From the NCBI GenBank assembly GCA_037178855.1, contig JASJZC010000004.1, forward strand, positions 3,348,001 to 3,412,000: a stretch of 64,000 nucleotides of DNA. The letters are read 5' to 3'. The number at the start of each line of letters is the position of its first letter. The first letter of the stretch is position 1. This stretch comes from Oscheius sp. JU75 (lineage: Eukaryota; Nematoda; Chromadorea; Rhabditida; Rhabditidae). Below the pieces are notes generated by a model. That model saw nothing but the letters and a program-made list of their open reading frames with translations, did not search any database and was not told where the DNA came from. A program made the translations under genes and the position numbers. Of the stretch, positions 1-9,607 are shown piece by piece.

Positions 1-41
1 GCAAACCATTCAATTCAGTTTAAAACTAAGGTAAAACACAC

Positions 42-346
42 ATCGTTATCTCCTTTATCTCGACGCTCCGCAGCACGATCTCGGTAATTCTTGAGAATTT
101 CTTTCAAACGAGCCGCTTCTTCGTCTTCTTCTGTTTTATCCTTGAAAAATGAATTGGTGGAATAAAGGATAGGCAATAAACCTTTTTCGGCTTGAAAGGA
201 GCTTTTGATTGGGGAGCCTTGAACTTCGGCTTGGCCTTGTGGTTGAAAGAGTGGCTTGGCGTCTGATTTGTCCGTGAAGGTGTATCGGGAACTCTCGCTG
301 GTGTTGAGGCTAACAACTTTCGGAAATCCTCGTTCCGCAGTGCCAT
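42..346 (-). CDS. IK: RED/IK spliceosomal protein, N-terminal part
   Basis: This is the 5' end of a gene that runs off the left edge. Two exons are visible (182-346 and 42-140), joined in frame across a 41-nt GT-AG intron. The ATG at 346 directly follows an acceptor (ttatag). Near the N-terminus the protein shows LRNEDFRKLL, a hallmark of the RED/IK family, followed by a Ser/Thr/Pro/Lys-rich linker and then EILKNYRDRAAERRDKG, which matches the family's YRDRAKERRDG block. RED is a component of the spliceosomal B complex and works with SMU1 in alternative splicing. The third exon would lie left of base 1, since a donor (gtgtgt) starts at 41. The usual block between the two motifs is shortened compared with vertebrate RED. 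Family identity is well supported; the rest of the gene is outside the window. Confidence 0.85.
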
Positions 347-925
347 CTATAAATACGGAGCTGATTATGAGGAAAATTCCTAGCTTTGAGGAAAAGAAAT
401 CAATATATACAAGGATCTGAAATGAGCTTTTGGGCCGGTCATTTTTTAAGTTCTCATCGTTGCTCACTAGATTTACAACCTTGGCAAACGACGGAAAGTT
501 GAGCTAGCCGAAAACAAAAAGGGCAAAAAATTTTGAGACGGCCGTGTTACGGGCATTCCACTTGTACAAATACACCCAAATGCCGCTTATTTTTCTTAGT
601 ACAGTATATCTTCAAAATCACACTTTGTGCGTATTCAGCAGTGACAGTAACAATAAAGATACTGCTGAAAGGTTCACTCGAAACACGGAAAAATCCCTGG
701 AATAATTCCAAAACTTGCCAAGTATGGTCACAGAAGAGACATTTAGGGTTTTTTTTCCTTTTTTTTGCTTTTGAATAGAGCTACAGTCGTCCTTCTTTGC
801 AAATGATGATGAAACGGCTATAGTTTGACTATTGACGAAGAAAAGGGCCCCGAATGCTCAAAACTATTCCCTCCCTCCATTCCAAAGTTTGAATAATGAC
901 GATTTGGCGCGAAAAAGGCAGAATG

Positions 926-1445
926 CCTCTTTCAAAAAAAAAAAAAAAGAAGGACTACAGTGTCCCTCTTTTTTTTGGCGGGGATTCAAATTTAGCGGTT
1001 TTTGAGATTTTTTTTCGATGTACAGCCTCCATTTTCGTTGCTTTTTCTTTGCTTCCGGTAAAGGCTACTATTAGACACGTTTTATAAACAAAAGGAACGG
1101 AAGAGAACGCGAAAACAAGCTGCGAGACTGAGAACCAAAAAATTAACTCTATCTAAAATCCCGCGCGTCTAGTATTCATTTCAAAACGAGTTAATTTTTC
1201 GCTCTTTTTGGTTTTCAGTCTAGCAGCTTGTTTTCGGGTTCTCTCCCGTTCCTTTTATTTCTAAAGCGTGTCTACTAGCAGCCTTTACCGGAAGCAAACG
1301 AAAAACTCCGGAAAACAAAGAGAATGAAGACTGTACATTGATAAAAAAAAAAAGGAAAATTTGAATTCCCGCCCTCGCAGGAGTCCCGCAACGTAAGCAT
1401 TTCGGGACACTATAGTCCTTCTTTTTTTTTTTGAACAAACCATAG
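926..1445. mobile_element. Palindromic MITE, family 1, degenerate copy
   Basis: About 520 bp whose left and right halves are inverted copies of each other. The right end reads gaacaaaccatag and is nearly intact, while the left end has decayed into a poly-A tract. The same sequence recurs at 7907-8462 with intact ends, so this is a dispersed non-autonomous element, not local foldback. No coding capacity is seen. Confidence 0.75.
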
Positions 1446-1475
1446 CCGTAATACGCCGTGGCTCTGATGCTATAT

Positions 1476-1781
1476 TAGTCTGTTCAAAAATAATACAGCA
1501 TTTTTCTTACCGTCGTGGCTGGAAACACGCAGCGATTCAAACAATTACAAATTTTCGCAAAATTTCTTTTTTCGGTTTTCTTTTCTCCGAAGTTTCACTC
1601 CTTCTCTTGTCAGTTTTATGTTTAAGTGAAGACAAGTGTAATCTGCATCGTTTACGTGCCAGAAATCTTCGGAATCTAGCGGAAAAAAAGTGGAAAATCA
1701 AAGGAAAATTTCAGAGAAAATTGAAAACGCTTAAAACGGCGCGGTCGTTAGAAAGATGCTCTATTATTTTCGAACAGACTA
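1476..1781. mobile_element. MITE, family 2
   Basis: About 306 bp with terminal inverted repeats. The left end is tagtctgttcaaaaataata and the right end is its imperfect reverse complement (tattattttcgaacagacta). Internal blocks (tctccgaagtttc and gaaatcttcgga) also pair. A single similar end occurs near 27071-27107. It abuts the family 1 element on its left. The tips of families 1 and 2 both contain TGTTC, so they may be related. Confidence 0.7.
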
Positions 1782-2015
1782 TAAAGTGGCCTTCGAAACG
1801 AATTACGCAATCGCGTACCATTTTCGCTATGACGTTTGTGAAAAATACACGGTAGCATGAAGCCATTTGAAACAGCTGGTCCTGGTTGTTTTCAGTTAGT
1901 GTAAGAGTATCCTATCTGTTTTTCACTGCGTAACCTTGTTGCCCTATCCAACTTCTTTTCTTCTCGAATAGTTTGCAATGCTGACAAGTTTGTAGCCCGC
2001 ATTCGTTTATGAATC

Positions 2016-2701
2016 ATGGCAGCGAGACGTTTATTTGCAATGCCTTCAGGACTCGCCGCCCAATTTGGCCTTCTCTGTTCCAGAATGAGCTCCTCCAAGA
2101 AAGACATCGGTATCATTTTCGCACATTCGGTTATGATCAGTCTTCCAGGGGATCAGACAGCGGCTATCAAAAAGTTAAATACGACCAAGGCGGCTTCGGA
2201 AGTCACTGACGCCGAATGGAAGTCTGTACTCTCTCCGGAAGAGTACGAAGTCACAAGAAAAGCAGGTAGTCTCCGTCGCTTACTCACCTTTCTTTCGATT
2301 TCAGGCACAGAACCACAAGGTGGACACTTTGACAAATATTTTGAGAAAGGACGCTACGTCTGCACTTGCTGTCAAGCTGAACTCTTCAAGTAAGCTTTTT
2401 CTTCGTCCTCCGTTAAAGAATTCTTCAGCTCGGACTCGAAATACTGGTCAGGATGCGGTTGGCCAGCCTTTTCAAAGTCTATCGACCAAGATATGAACAT
2501 TGTTCGAATTGTCGACACATCTTATGGGATGGAAAGGACAGAGGTTCGATGCAAAAATGTTCGTAATCTATCTTATGTCTCACTTTATCTCTCTTCTAGT
2601 GCAATGCTCATCTCGGTCACGTCTTTGACGACGGACCAAAAGAGACGGGAGAACGCTACTGTATCAACAGTGTCTCAATGAAGTTCGAACCCGCCTCGTA
2701 A
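2016..2701 (+). CDS. msrB: Peptide methionine-R-sulfoxide reductase MsrB
   Basis: Four exons (2016-2265, 2305-2389, 2429-2558, 2600-2701) give 188 aa with consistent phase. MsrB reduces methionine-R-sulfoxide in proteins. Family marks are the [19 protein letters not shown] opening, two zinc CxxC pairs (CTCC and CKNC), [18 protein letters not shown] and the catalytic-site block [11 protein letters not shown] with a cysteine, not selenocysteine. The first 25 residues are basic with few acidic residues and may be a mitochondrial presequence. A second in-frame ATG 69 nt downstream could start a cytosolic form. The stop overlaps a good donor (gtaagt). Splicing there to 2761 would replace the stop and add about 20 codons overlapping the neighbouring receptor gene on the other strand; the unspliced end is preferred. 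Confidence 0.9.
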
Positions 2702-2777
2702 GTGCCTTATCCGACGACTTCAACATATTTATTCGTACCCGCATTTTCCCTATGTAACAGTAAACTTTGGAAAGAAC

Positions 2778-5700
2778 TCATTCGAAAAGTCCCAGCTCTC
2801 GTTGATACAAGATTGTGAAAGTCGAGATGGCAGTTCCGATTAGAAAGACGACCAGAAGGAACCGATCGAGAACCATTGCCACCTGCAAATCGGTTTTCAG
2901 AGGTCCCTTTCGAGTTTGGGAGAAGATATTATCACGCGGTAACATAATAAATGAGTTGGATGATGGATTGCCATTGAGAGCAATATTTTCGATGGTTATG
3001 GGTTAACGCACCGGGTAGAATGCTTGATGAGATACTCTTACCTGTTGCCACTCCAACTGCATCGCATCCCTCCGATCCTTCTCGGCAACCCGCATTTCAT
3101 TTCGCTCGATTGTCGCATGAACCATGTTCATGACTTTGAGGAATTCCACCTCGAACAAGTCGACATCTTCTCGAGTTCCATGTGCCGGAGGACACTTGAG
3201 TTTCTGCTGTTGAGGAGAGTCGTGTAGCGGGGAAGAGAAAGACACCTAAAGCATCGATAAGATTCAGAAAACTAATTGACAACAGAATTGAGAACAGCCA
3301 AAGCATTAGACAAGCCAAAGAAGCAGTAAGCGATAGTTAACAAAGAGAACTGTTACGTCGAGTTTTCTGTAGGACCGTTCTTTCGGGGCGTACTGAAGTG
3401 ATATGAGGTGTGAACTGTTTAGAGCAGTCGCTGAACTGACCTTCTTTATCCTTTTCGGGCTTCCATTGAGCAGTGGCCTGTCAACATCGACGTCATCGGC
3501 TACTCTATCGACATCTAAGGAAGTCACTGCCGGTTTGAGCTGACTGAGGAAGGGAGTATTTGAGCCATCTTTCTACAACCAGTACTGAGCTCCAAAAGAC
3601 GGGAGTATACCTGATACACGTATCGGACATGTTGAGTAATGCTGTGATAGGGCTGTAGGTCCACGAAAAGAAACTTTCCGATAACTTTGAAGGCAACAAA
3701 TTGAAGGTATTTGGGTACCGGCAGCCCGTGGAGACCTTGATGATGCACATTCAGTGTGAAAACTGTCATTGCAGTAGCCTGAAGTCATGTCTGTCTTTGA
3801 AGAGCTCTAGTTCTCAAACCAAGGAGACAATAAAGATTGTGACTCCGTAGTAGATTCCGATCAGAGGCAGGGCTTCCGAGGTTGGAGGCATTCCTTCGGC
3901 AACCAACATTAAAAAGACAGTAGTCGAGAGAAGAGAAGTAATCCCTAGAAAATAACGTTATCTTTAGACGATTATCTCTAACCGAGAGTAACTTTTTCGC
4001 CGCTGTCGCTGGGCATGTAGAATCCGAGCAGTGCGATTCCACTGATCAAAACGCAGGGGAGAATCAAGTTGAAAACCTGGTACAGTTGTGATCAATTTAG
4101 GGAAACGTACATAGAACATAGGTCTCCGTTCAATGCTGATATGAATATCGACGAAAGGATAGGGCTCGGGGCAACAACTGTATACAACCGCATTTTTCTC
4201 AGCTCTGGTAGACAATAGTCGCAAATATAGCGAGGTGACCCACCTTATGAAGTTGAGGACCCATTCTGTACTCATAAGGTAGTTGCTTTCGTCTCCTAAA
4301 ATGCGATTTTATAATTCTATATAGAGCAAACCTTTTTCAGACGTTAGTACGAGATCAATTTTAGTACCGTCGTAGGCCCAGCTTGCATATTTCAATGTAC
4401 AGACCTGTTTGTCAAAAGGGTAATGTTTGACATCTAATGGGCAAGAAGATCTGCAAAACTCTTGAATAGTTCACTGACATCGAGAAATCACTTGAAAATG
4501 GCAGCTGACGACCAGCTGACGACGCCCAAGTAGTCCACGATGACATCCGTTGACATGACACTCTTTGTATATTGGGAGTCTGCACTGAAATTCTTCTTTT
4601 TGATAAGTTTACTGACAATGAAAAAGAAGGCTTGTTTATTTTTTGCTCGTTACTTCTTTACTTGAAGAAGCTTCTGATGTAGTTCTTGATCCAATTGTAG
4701 ATGTCGGATATGTTGAGCATGATCTTCTGCTGGATGTTCATTCTCTTTTCCTCTTTGTGATGTCGAATGTGACGCAAGACCTTGCCGGCCTCCTGAAGGA
4801 GTCTGTCCGTCTCGCCAGCCTGATCTTCCACACTTTTCACCTTCTCATGATGCTCTTCTAACAAGATCTTCAGACCTTCGAAAGTGGCATCCTTGTTCCG
4901 TTGATTCTGTTGCAGAAGATGGTAGATCTTTATCTGGTTCGCGGGAATCTCTTTCCTCAGTCGGTCACCAGACTCTCTGATCTCAGTGAACTGTTTTAAA
5001 AGACCATCGGCCTTGTTCTTATACTCTTGCGTCGTCTTTTTCTTCAGAGATATTTTCTCCTCCAAGTCCAGTTTCCTCACCAATAGATTCTCATTCAACA
5101 GGCTGAGATCAGTGTCTGTCGGAAGTTTCGACTTGGGAGTTCCATCCGACTTTGGTAGCGATTCTCTGTCAGACGAGGACGAGGTGCCCTTCTTGGCCAT
5201 GGTAGACGACTTCAATTCGACTCTTTTTGTTACTACAAAATAATCAAAACTAACAAAACTCACTTGTTGTAGAGAATAATATCGGGTCTGAAATCAAAAC
5301 CATTTAAAATTACGGAGATTACTGACCTCCATACTCTCTCGTAAGGGAGGTGTATCCTCGTCAAGTTGTCGTAGAGTCTCGGATCCCAGACCAGTTTATA
5401 GTCTTGCCATGTTTGTCTCGTCCAAGCATTCGTCGTTAGAATTTGGTTCCTCTCATCCTGAATATGCCCTTTTCCTCTCCATCAAATGTCTCTCATTTTG
5501 GTGACAAGTCATCAAAACCACGAGCCAGACACTATTGGGAAATGGGACGTATTCTAAAAAAAAACCAACGAGGTCGATGATCTGAGTGAGGGAGAAGACA
5601 AAAGTCACATTGATGGGCTCATCGTGTCGGATTGCAGGTCGGACCTGGAGAGCGTTTTAAAAAGATTCCAAAAAGAATACCTCTCGCTCGTAGCCATCCA

Positions 5701-6418
5701 TCAACTTATTGTAGAGCAGTCTCAAAAGGTCATTCGAGTCTGAAAAAGTGCTTGATGTCATTTTATGGGTACTTTCCTTAAATACTCATCAATTTTAGAC
5801 TAGTGAAGGTATTTCCCGTTTCAAGCTGTCCTTCCCCAGTTTTGGGCGGGCACTGCTTCCCCTTCTCCGTCTCTCGGAAATCAGTGGACTACCGGCTAAA
5901 TCAAATCATTCTAGCTCCTCGGCGAAGGCAGCGACGGCGCCGGATGTCTTGCCGCCAAAACATGAATTGGCTTTTGATTCAAACTGGATGCATATTTGTT
6001 TGCTGGTTACGAAGGAGATGAGGAAAAAGAGACGGGTCAGTGAACTTCTAAGAATTACTAAGCAGAATATCTCTCAGGATAACAAGTTTGTATTCCAAGA
6101 AGTACCCGCATCTGACTCTTATTGTTCGGGAGACAAGTTCAAATTTTCCTATGCCCAGAGATCTATTAGTGACAGAGTTCCTTCGGGCCGTTTGAGAAAA
6201 AAACAACTGTAATTGGAAACATCACGCAATTAGTAGAGCAAAGGTAGTCTGAGGAGAATGGAAAAACTTTTTTGATGGCTCGTTTCAGAGAATGAGGTAG
6301 TAGATCCTGTTGCAAACCCTGTTTTATATCCATTTTGCAAAAGGTCAAAAGGTGACCAAGAAGACTCACCAGCTAGATGTAGAAGTAGAAAGAAAACTAT
6401 CGGGCGAATGATGTGCAT
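2778..6418 (-). CDS. Nicotinic acetylcholine receptor alpha-type subunit
   Basis: Sixteen exons, all phase-consistent, give 519 aa: 6370-6418, 5681-5739, 5570-5644, 5327-5457, 5264-5287, 4492-4584, 4332-4450, 4244-4295, 4111-4204, 3983-4076, 3820-3944, 3611-3778, 3441-3572, 3357-3392, 3042-3245 and 2778-2882. The order is signal peptide ([16 protein letters not shown]), ligand-binding domain with the Cys-loop block [17 protein letters not shown], and loop C with vicinal cysteines ([10 protein letters not shown]), which marks an alpha subunit. TM1-TM3 follow ([20 protein letters not shown], then [20 protein letters not shown]), then the cytoplasmic loop and TM4. It forms acetylcholine-gated cation channels in nerve or muscle and most resembles the alpha7/ACR-16 class. 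Two introns exceed 600 nt and one holds another gene. The gene is convergent with msrB, with only 76 bp between stops. Confidence 0.95.
4658..5200 (-). CDS. Nested intronless coiled-coil protein
   Basis: An uninterrupted 180-aa frame lies wholly inside the 679-nt intron (4585-5263) of the acetylcholine receptor gene, on the same strand. It starts [14 protein letters not shown] and continues with a Lys/Glu/Gln/Leu-rich helical region with heptad-like spacing over roughly residues 35-155, ending in a basic aromatic tail (NYIRSFFK). The host intron is otherwise far longer than its neighbours (about 40 nt), which fits a retained passenger gene such as a retrocopy. I do not recognise the family. 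It could be a cilia or centrosome-type coiled coil, but nothing specific supports that. An alternative is an unusual alternative exon of the receptor, but the frame ends with its own stop before the acceptor. Confidence 0.65.
   Translation of the reverse strand: MAKKGTSSSSDRESLPKSDGTPKSKLPTDTDLSLLNENLLVRKLDLEEKISLKKKTTQEYKNKADGLLKQFTEIRESGDRLRKEIPANQIKIYHLLQQNQRNKDATFEGLKILLEEHHEKVKSVEDQAGETDRLLQEAGKVLRHIRHHKEEKRMNIQQKIMLNISDIYNWIKNYIRSFFK
5797..6212 (+). other. Open frame antisense to receptor intron 1
   Basis: Within the 630-nt first intron of the receptor gene (5740-6369), the opposite strand has a frame open for 139 codons. It begins right after a good acceptor-like sequence (caattttag) and passes a possible donor at 6036. 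It contains a Ser/Ala-rich stretch and a basic C-terminus. No start codon context, homology or partner exon was found. It could be an exon of an antisense gene or chance. Confidence 0.2.
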
Positions 6419-7245
6419 GTAGGCATAGATACTGTAAGTGTTAGTTGGATTCGTTCATGATTGGGAAACGATCAAAGAGTTTGGAGGGGGCGGGCTCATT
6501 GCCCGAGAGAGAGAGAGAGAAAGAGAGCGAAGGCGGAGCGAACGACAGAGAAAACATGCTCGAAAAAGTTTTGAAGCAGTTTGAACTTATTTGAATAATT
6601 GGAAGAGCGAGGAGCGCCTGATGCACATGGACTGAAAGAAAAAAAAAGAGGCGGGAAGACGAGTTTTATGACTCGGTGTTCTTTGGGAGTCATTTGGGTT
6701 TGGAACGCGTCTTCGGGGAGCAGTAGATATTCGGATAAAGAGGAAAAAGACAGATGCCGCTTCCTGAATCCCAGACTGATAAATGAGGAAGCACTCACTC
6801 AACGCTCGAGTGGTAAACGACTCCACGCGGGCACGATGCGATCCGAGCTTTTTCCTGGAGGACCAGTTTGAAGATCAGTCAAGGCGAGCTGAAGCTGACT
6901 CTTCGACGAATCGAGGCTCTACAAGCCGGTGCTGAGCGAAGGACTGAACGAAGTCGGTGACGAGAGCGGCGACGAGGAGGACATGAACACGGGAATGGCC
7001 ATTCTCTAGTTCCTGCTTACAGTATTCCCTTTACTTGTACTCTATTTCTGTGGTGGCAAAATCTCGCTCGCATGAGAAATATGAAATTACGCCGGCATAA
7101 TTCTATGATTCTCGTCGGTTTTCATTCATTTTGTGCCCATTATCAGTGAAGAAGAGCCCCGTCACGAACAATGTTAGATTGCGTTTTCAACTGAACAGAT
7201 TATAGGACAAATACTCTTTTTATCTTCAATTTTTATTCAACAAAA
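6419..7245. other. Receptor upstream region, no supported gene
   Basis: Includes a (GA)n tract at 6507-6529, about 90-110 bp upstream of the receptor start and plausibly part of its promoter. Several short frames exist but none has family features or clean splicing. An acidic frame ending at about 7010 on the + strand lacks a usable acceptor. Confidence 0.4.
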
Positions 7246-8685
7246 TCATTGATTTGACGGTACGGCGACGATTCTTCTTTTGGGTTTAGTTATGGGGACT
7301 GAAACACATTGTTTGCATGGAGACAAAGAAACTAACCATTCGGTTCGCTGCGAGAGGCCACATGCTGTCTCAAGTCGGAAATGGCTGAGGTCATAACGCT
7401 GTAGAGATGCGAGGCCCTTTCTTCATTCATTTGGACGACGACCCTACGGTTGCTCGGTAGGGCTGCATCAATAGCCCAAATGCAGGCAAGGATGCAATAG
7501 CAGGAGCTATTGGGATTGTGGCCTGAAAATGCCCATTAAAAATGGTTTCTTGGAAGACAAGCGCAAAAATTAACACGACCATTCACTACGAAGAACAATA
7601 GAGAATTTTCAGGCTCGCAATTTCTAGCAAAGGAGCGAACAGAAGAAATTTAGCAGAAAAACGCAAAATTTCAGCGAGCAAAACAAACAAAACAGATCAA
7701 AGCAAAACAGGAAACAAATGAAAAGAGGCAAGACAGCAAAAAAGGCAGAATTTGGGATTTTGAGACAACATGTGGTCTCTCGCAGCGAACCGAATTTTTA
7801 AGGCAAAGAGATCCAGCTTCTTTAATCTGAGTTTAAACCATTTTGATGTGTTGGACTTAGGCTACTCGGTCAGAGTTTTGCGAGAGTGGCTGAGCTCTAG
7901 CCCTACTATGGTTTGTTCAAAAAAAGAAGGACTACAGTGTCCCGAAATGCTTACGTGGCGGGACCCCTGGGAGGGCGGGAATTCAAATTTAACAATTTTT
8001 GAGATTCCTTTTTATCAATGTACAGCCTTCATTCTCTTTGTTTTTCGGAGTTTTTCGTTTGCTTCCGGTAAAGGCTGCTAGTAGACACGCTTTAGAAAAA
8101 AAAGGAACGGATGAGAACCCGAAAACAAGCTGCTAGACTGAAAACCAAAAAGAGCGAAAAAATTAACTCGATTTGAAAGGTACTCTAGACGCGCGGGATT
8201 TCAGATAGAGTTAGTATTTTGGTTTTCATTCTAGCAGCTTGTTTTCGGGTTCTCATCCGTTCCTTTTATTTCTAAAGCGCGTCTACTAGCAGCCTTTACC
8301 GGAAGCAAACAAAAAACTCCGGAAAACAAAGAGAATGAAGGCTGTACATTGATAAAAAGGAATCTCAAAAAATTGCTAAATTTGAATTCCCGCCCTCCCA
8401 GGGGTCCCGCCACGTAAGCATTTCGGGACACTGTAGTCCTTTTTTTTTTGAACAAACCATAGTTCATTTCTGGCAGAGCTTGGAACAGATCTCCGACCAC
8501 TTTTGACCTAAAACGAAAGTTCCACAAACACATTGACGTTTTTTTTTTTATGACGTCGACCTGTCGTCTGGCCCGTCGCTGGTACTCACAGACCTGGAGG
8601 AGCTTGCTACCAAGATTCAAAACGGCAGATTGGAGCTTTCTGAAATCGGTTGAGAGTACACTGAGTGTTCTGTTGCCTTTGAAGC
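7246..8685 (-). CDS. Hypothetical protein gene, partly resolved
   Basis: The two 3' exons are well supported: 7337-7522 and 7246-7298, phase-compatible across a 38-nt intron. They encode a C-terminus with a Cys-rich hydrophobic patch (NSSCYCILACIWAIDAAL), a helical segment and a basic tail (ITKPKRRIVAVPSNQ). Further upstream, exons at 8594-8685 and about 8498-8507 (LSTDFRKLQSAVLNLGSKLL) look coding and can be joined only with a weak donor near 8500. No start codon was found. A 556-bp MITE (7907-8462) and an inverted copy of part of the penultimate exon lie between the two parts, so the gene may be damaged, or the two parts may be separate genes. The product is not recognised. Confidence 0.45.
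7763..7799 (+). repeat. Inverted copy of neighbouring exon fragment
   Basis: About 36 bp nearly identical, in opposite orientation, to 7336-7372, which is the end of the exon encoding LRQHVASRSEPN. Both copies lie within the span of the hypothetical gene, so a primary transcript could fold into a hairpin of about 35 bp. Confidence 0.7.
7907..8462. mobile_element. Palindromic MITE, family 1, intact copy
   Basis: 556 bp bounded by ctatggtttgttc and gaacaaaccatag. The two arms of roughly 250 bp are near-perfect inverted repeats that include the block actacagtgtcccgaaatgc, leaving almost no unique centre. The outermost TA could be a TA target duplication, as expected for Tc1/mariner-type elements. 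A degenerate copy is at 926-1445 and a half copy at 22190-22331. There is no transposase frame. It sits between exons of the hypothetical gene on the - strand. Confidence 0.85.
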
Positions 8686-8943
8686 CTGTTTTACTTATGA
8701 TCTTTTTTGTTAGGCTTAACCTCAGTAATTATTGATTTTTTTACCCGGGTATATGTTAACCCTATTTTTTGACAGAGTGCTATTTGTCTTGTGAATAGTA
8801 TTTCTGTAACTTTTGTCGAGCAATTTAATATTTTTTTTATAAACTTATCGGCTATCGTAATTATCCTATTGTCAATGGCTTGTTAAGTGTCATTGTGTCC
8901 AACAGAAAGGAGAGATTCCGTGGTTTTACAAAGATCAACCATC

Positions 8944-9034
8944 TTACATAATGGAGCACTTCTTCTTGTCAGCGAACAGCTTGTTCATTATTCGTAGTCT
9001 GATTGGTCGACCGCAAAAACAGAAAGTAGTCCTC
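8944..9034 (-). CDS. Candidate alternative last exon, G gamma gene
   Basis: Downstream of the G gamma stop is a second frame on the same strand that ends NKLFADKKKCSIM then stop, a polybasic CAAX prenylation box. An acceptor (cttacaag) at 9035 would join it to the first G gamma exon (9255-9364) in the correct phase, giving a 67-aa isoform. The middle of this exon does not resemble G gamma. A 50-codon frame also runs on the + strand here, so the call is tentative. Confidence 0.35.
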
Positions 9035-9065
9035 CTTGTAAGAGATCATGTAAGTCTCTCTCTCT

Positions 9066-9110
9066 CTTTACTTGAATAAACTTTCAACACTTTACTTGAA
9101 TAAACTTTCA
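9066..9110. repeat. Tandem 21-bp direct repeat
   Basis: Two exact copies of a 21-bp unit (9066-9086 and 9090-9110) separated by 3 bp. The second copy contains the stop codon of the G gamma gene. Confidence 0.8.
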
Positions 9111-9364
9111 GAGAATGATACACTTCTTCTTCTCTTGGAAAGGATTCTCGATCCCATTAGGTGGAATGTTGGAGACCAAGAAGTCGGAGCTTTTCTGCTG
9201 TTGAGTGTAATCCATCAGACTGAAACATTTGTATGGTCCCGATAAAACACTCACTTCTTCAGACATTCCGACACCTTGATTCTCGGTACAGCAGCCTCAT
9301 TTTGTAGCTGCTCGACCTCTCTTCTGTAATGACGTAGCGTTTCCTCGTTGCTCACTTTGGACAT
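9108..9364 (-). CDS. Heterotrimeric G-protein gamma subunit
   Basis: Two exons (9255-9364, 9108-9219) give 73 aa, the usual length for the family. The N-terminal helix contains RREVEQLQNEAAVPRIKVSE, matching the G gamma consensus (VEQLRxEAxxxRIKVSxA). The C-terminus has NPF followed by a Lys-rich segment and the CAAX box CIIL, so the protein should be geranylgeranylated at the plasma membrane and pair with a G beta subunit. The start is the ATG at 9364; upstream in-frame sequence is not family-like. The gene is head-to-head with the REEP-MSP gene, with 243 bp between start codons. A possible alternative 3' exon with another CAAX box lies just downstream. Confidence 0.92.
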
Positions 9365-9607
9365 GGCTAAAAAGCAAGTATATTTGTAGGAAAGGAGTGA
9401 CAGAACTGAGAGGATTAGAGTTGGCATTTGGTCGATCTCGAAGACAATCGTTGTTGTCTTATATCGAGGGGATAACTGACGCTGTAGCATTTTAGAAGAA
9501 ACGTCACAATTACTAGGTGTTTTGGAACACTACAAGATTTGAACTCGAACTTGATTAGTTTTGAAGCTTGTTTTGTAACTTCAGTTGTAGCTTCTTCTCG
9601 TCCTGAT
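9365..9607. promoter_or_regulatory. Shared upstream region, G gamma and REEP-MSP
   Basis: 243 bp between two divergent start codons. No clear TATA box or specific factor site was recognised; it is inferred as a bidirectional promoter from gene arrangement only. Confidence 0.4.

Noticed and set aside
6912-7010. Acidic + strand frame ending GDEEDMNTGMAIL
   Set aside because: It is preceded by an in-frame stop and no usable acceptor lies between, so no exon can be built.
8903-9050. A 50-codon + strand frame (KGEIPWFYKDQPSY...) flanked by cag and gtaagt
   Set aside because: No neighbouring + strand exons of matching phase or start codon were found. The opposite strand gives a CAAX ending beside a G gamma gene, which is the more meaningful reading.
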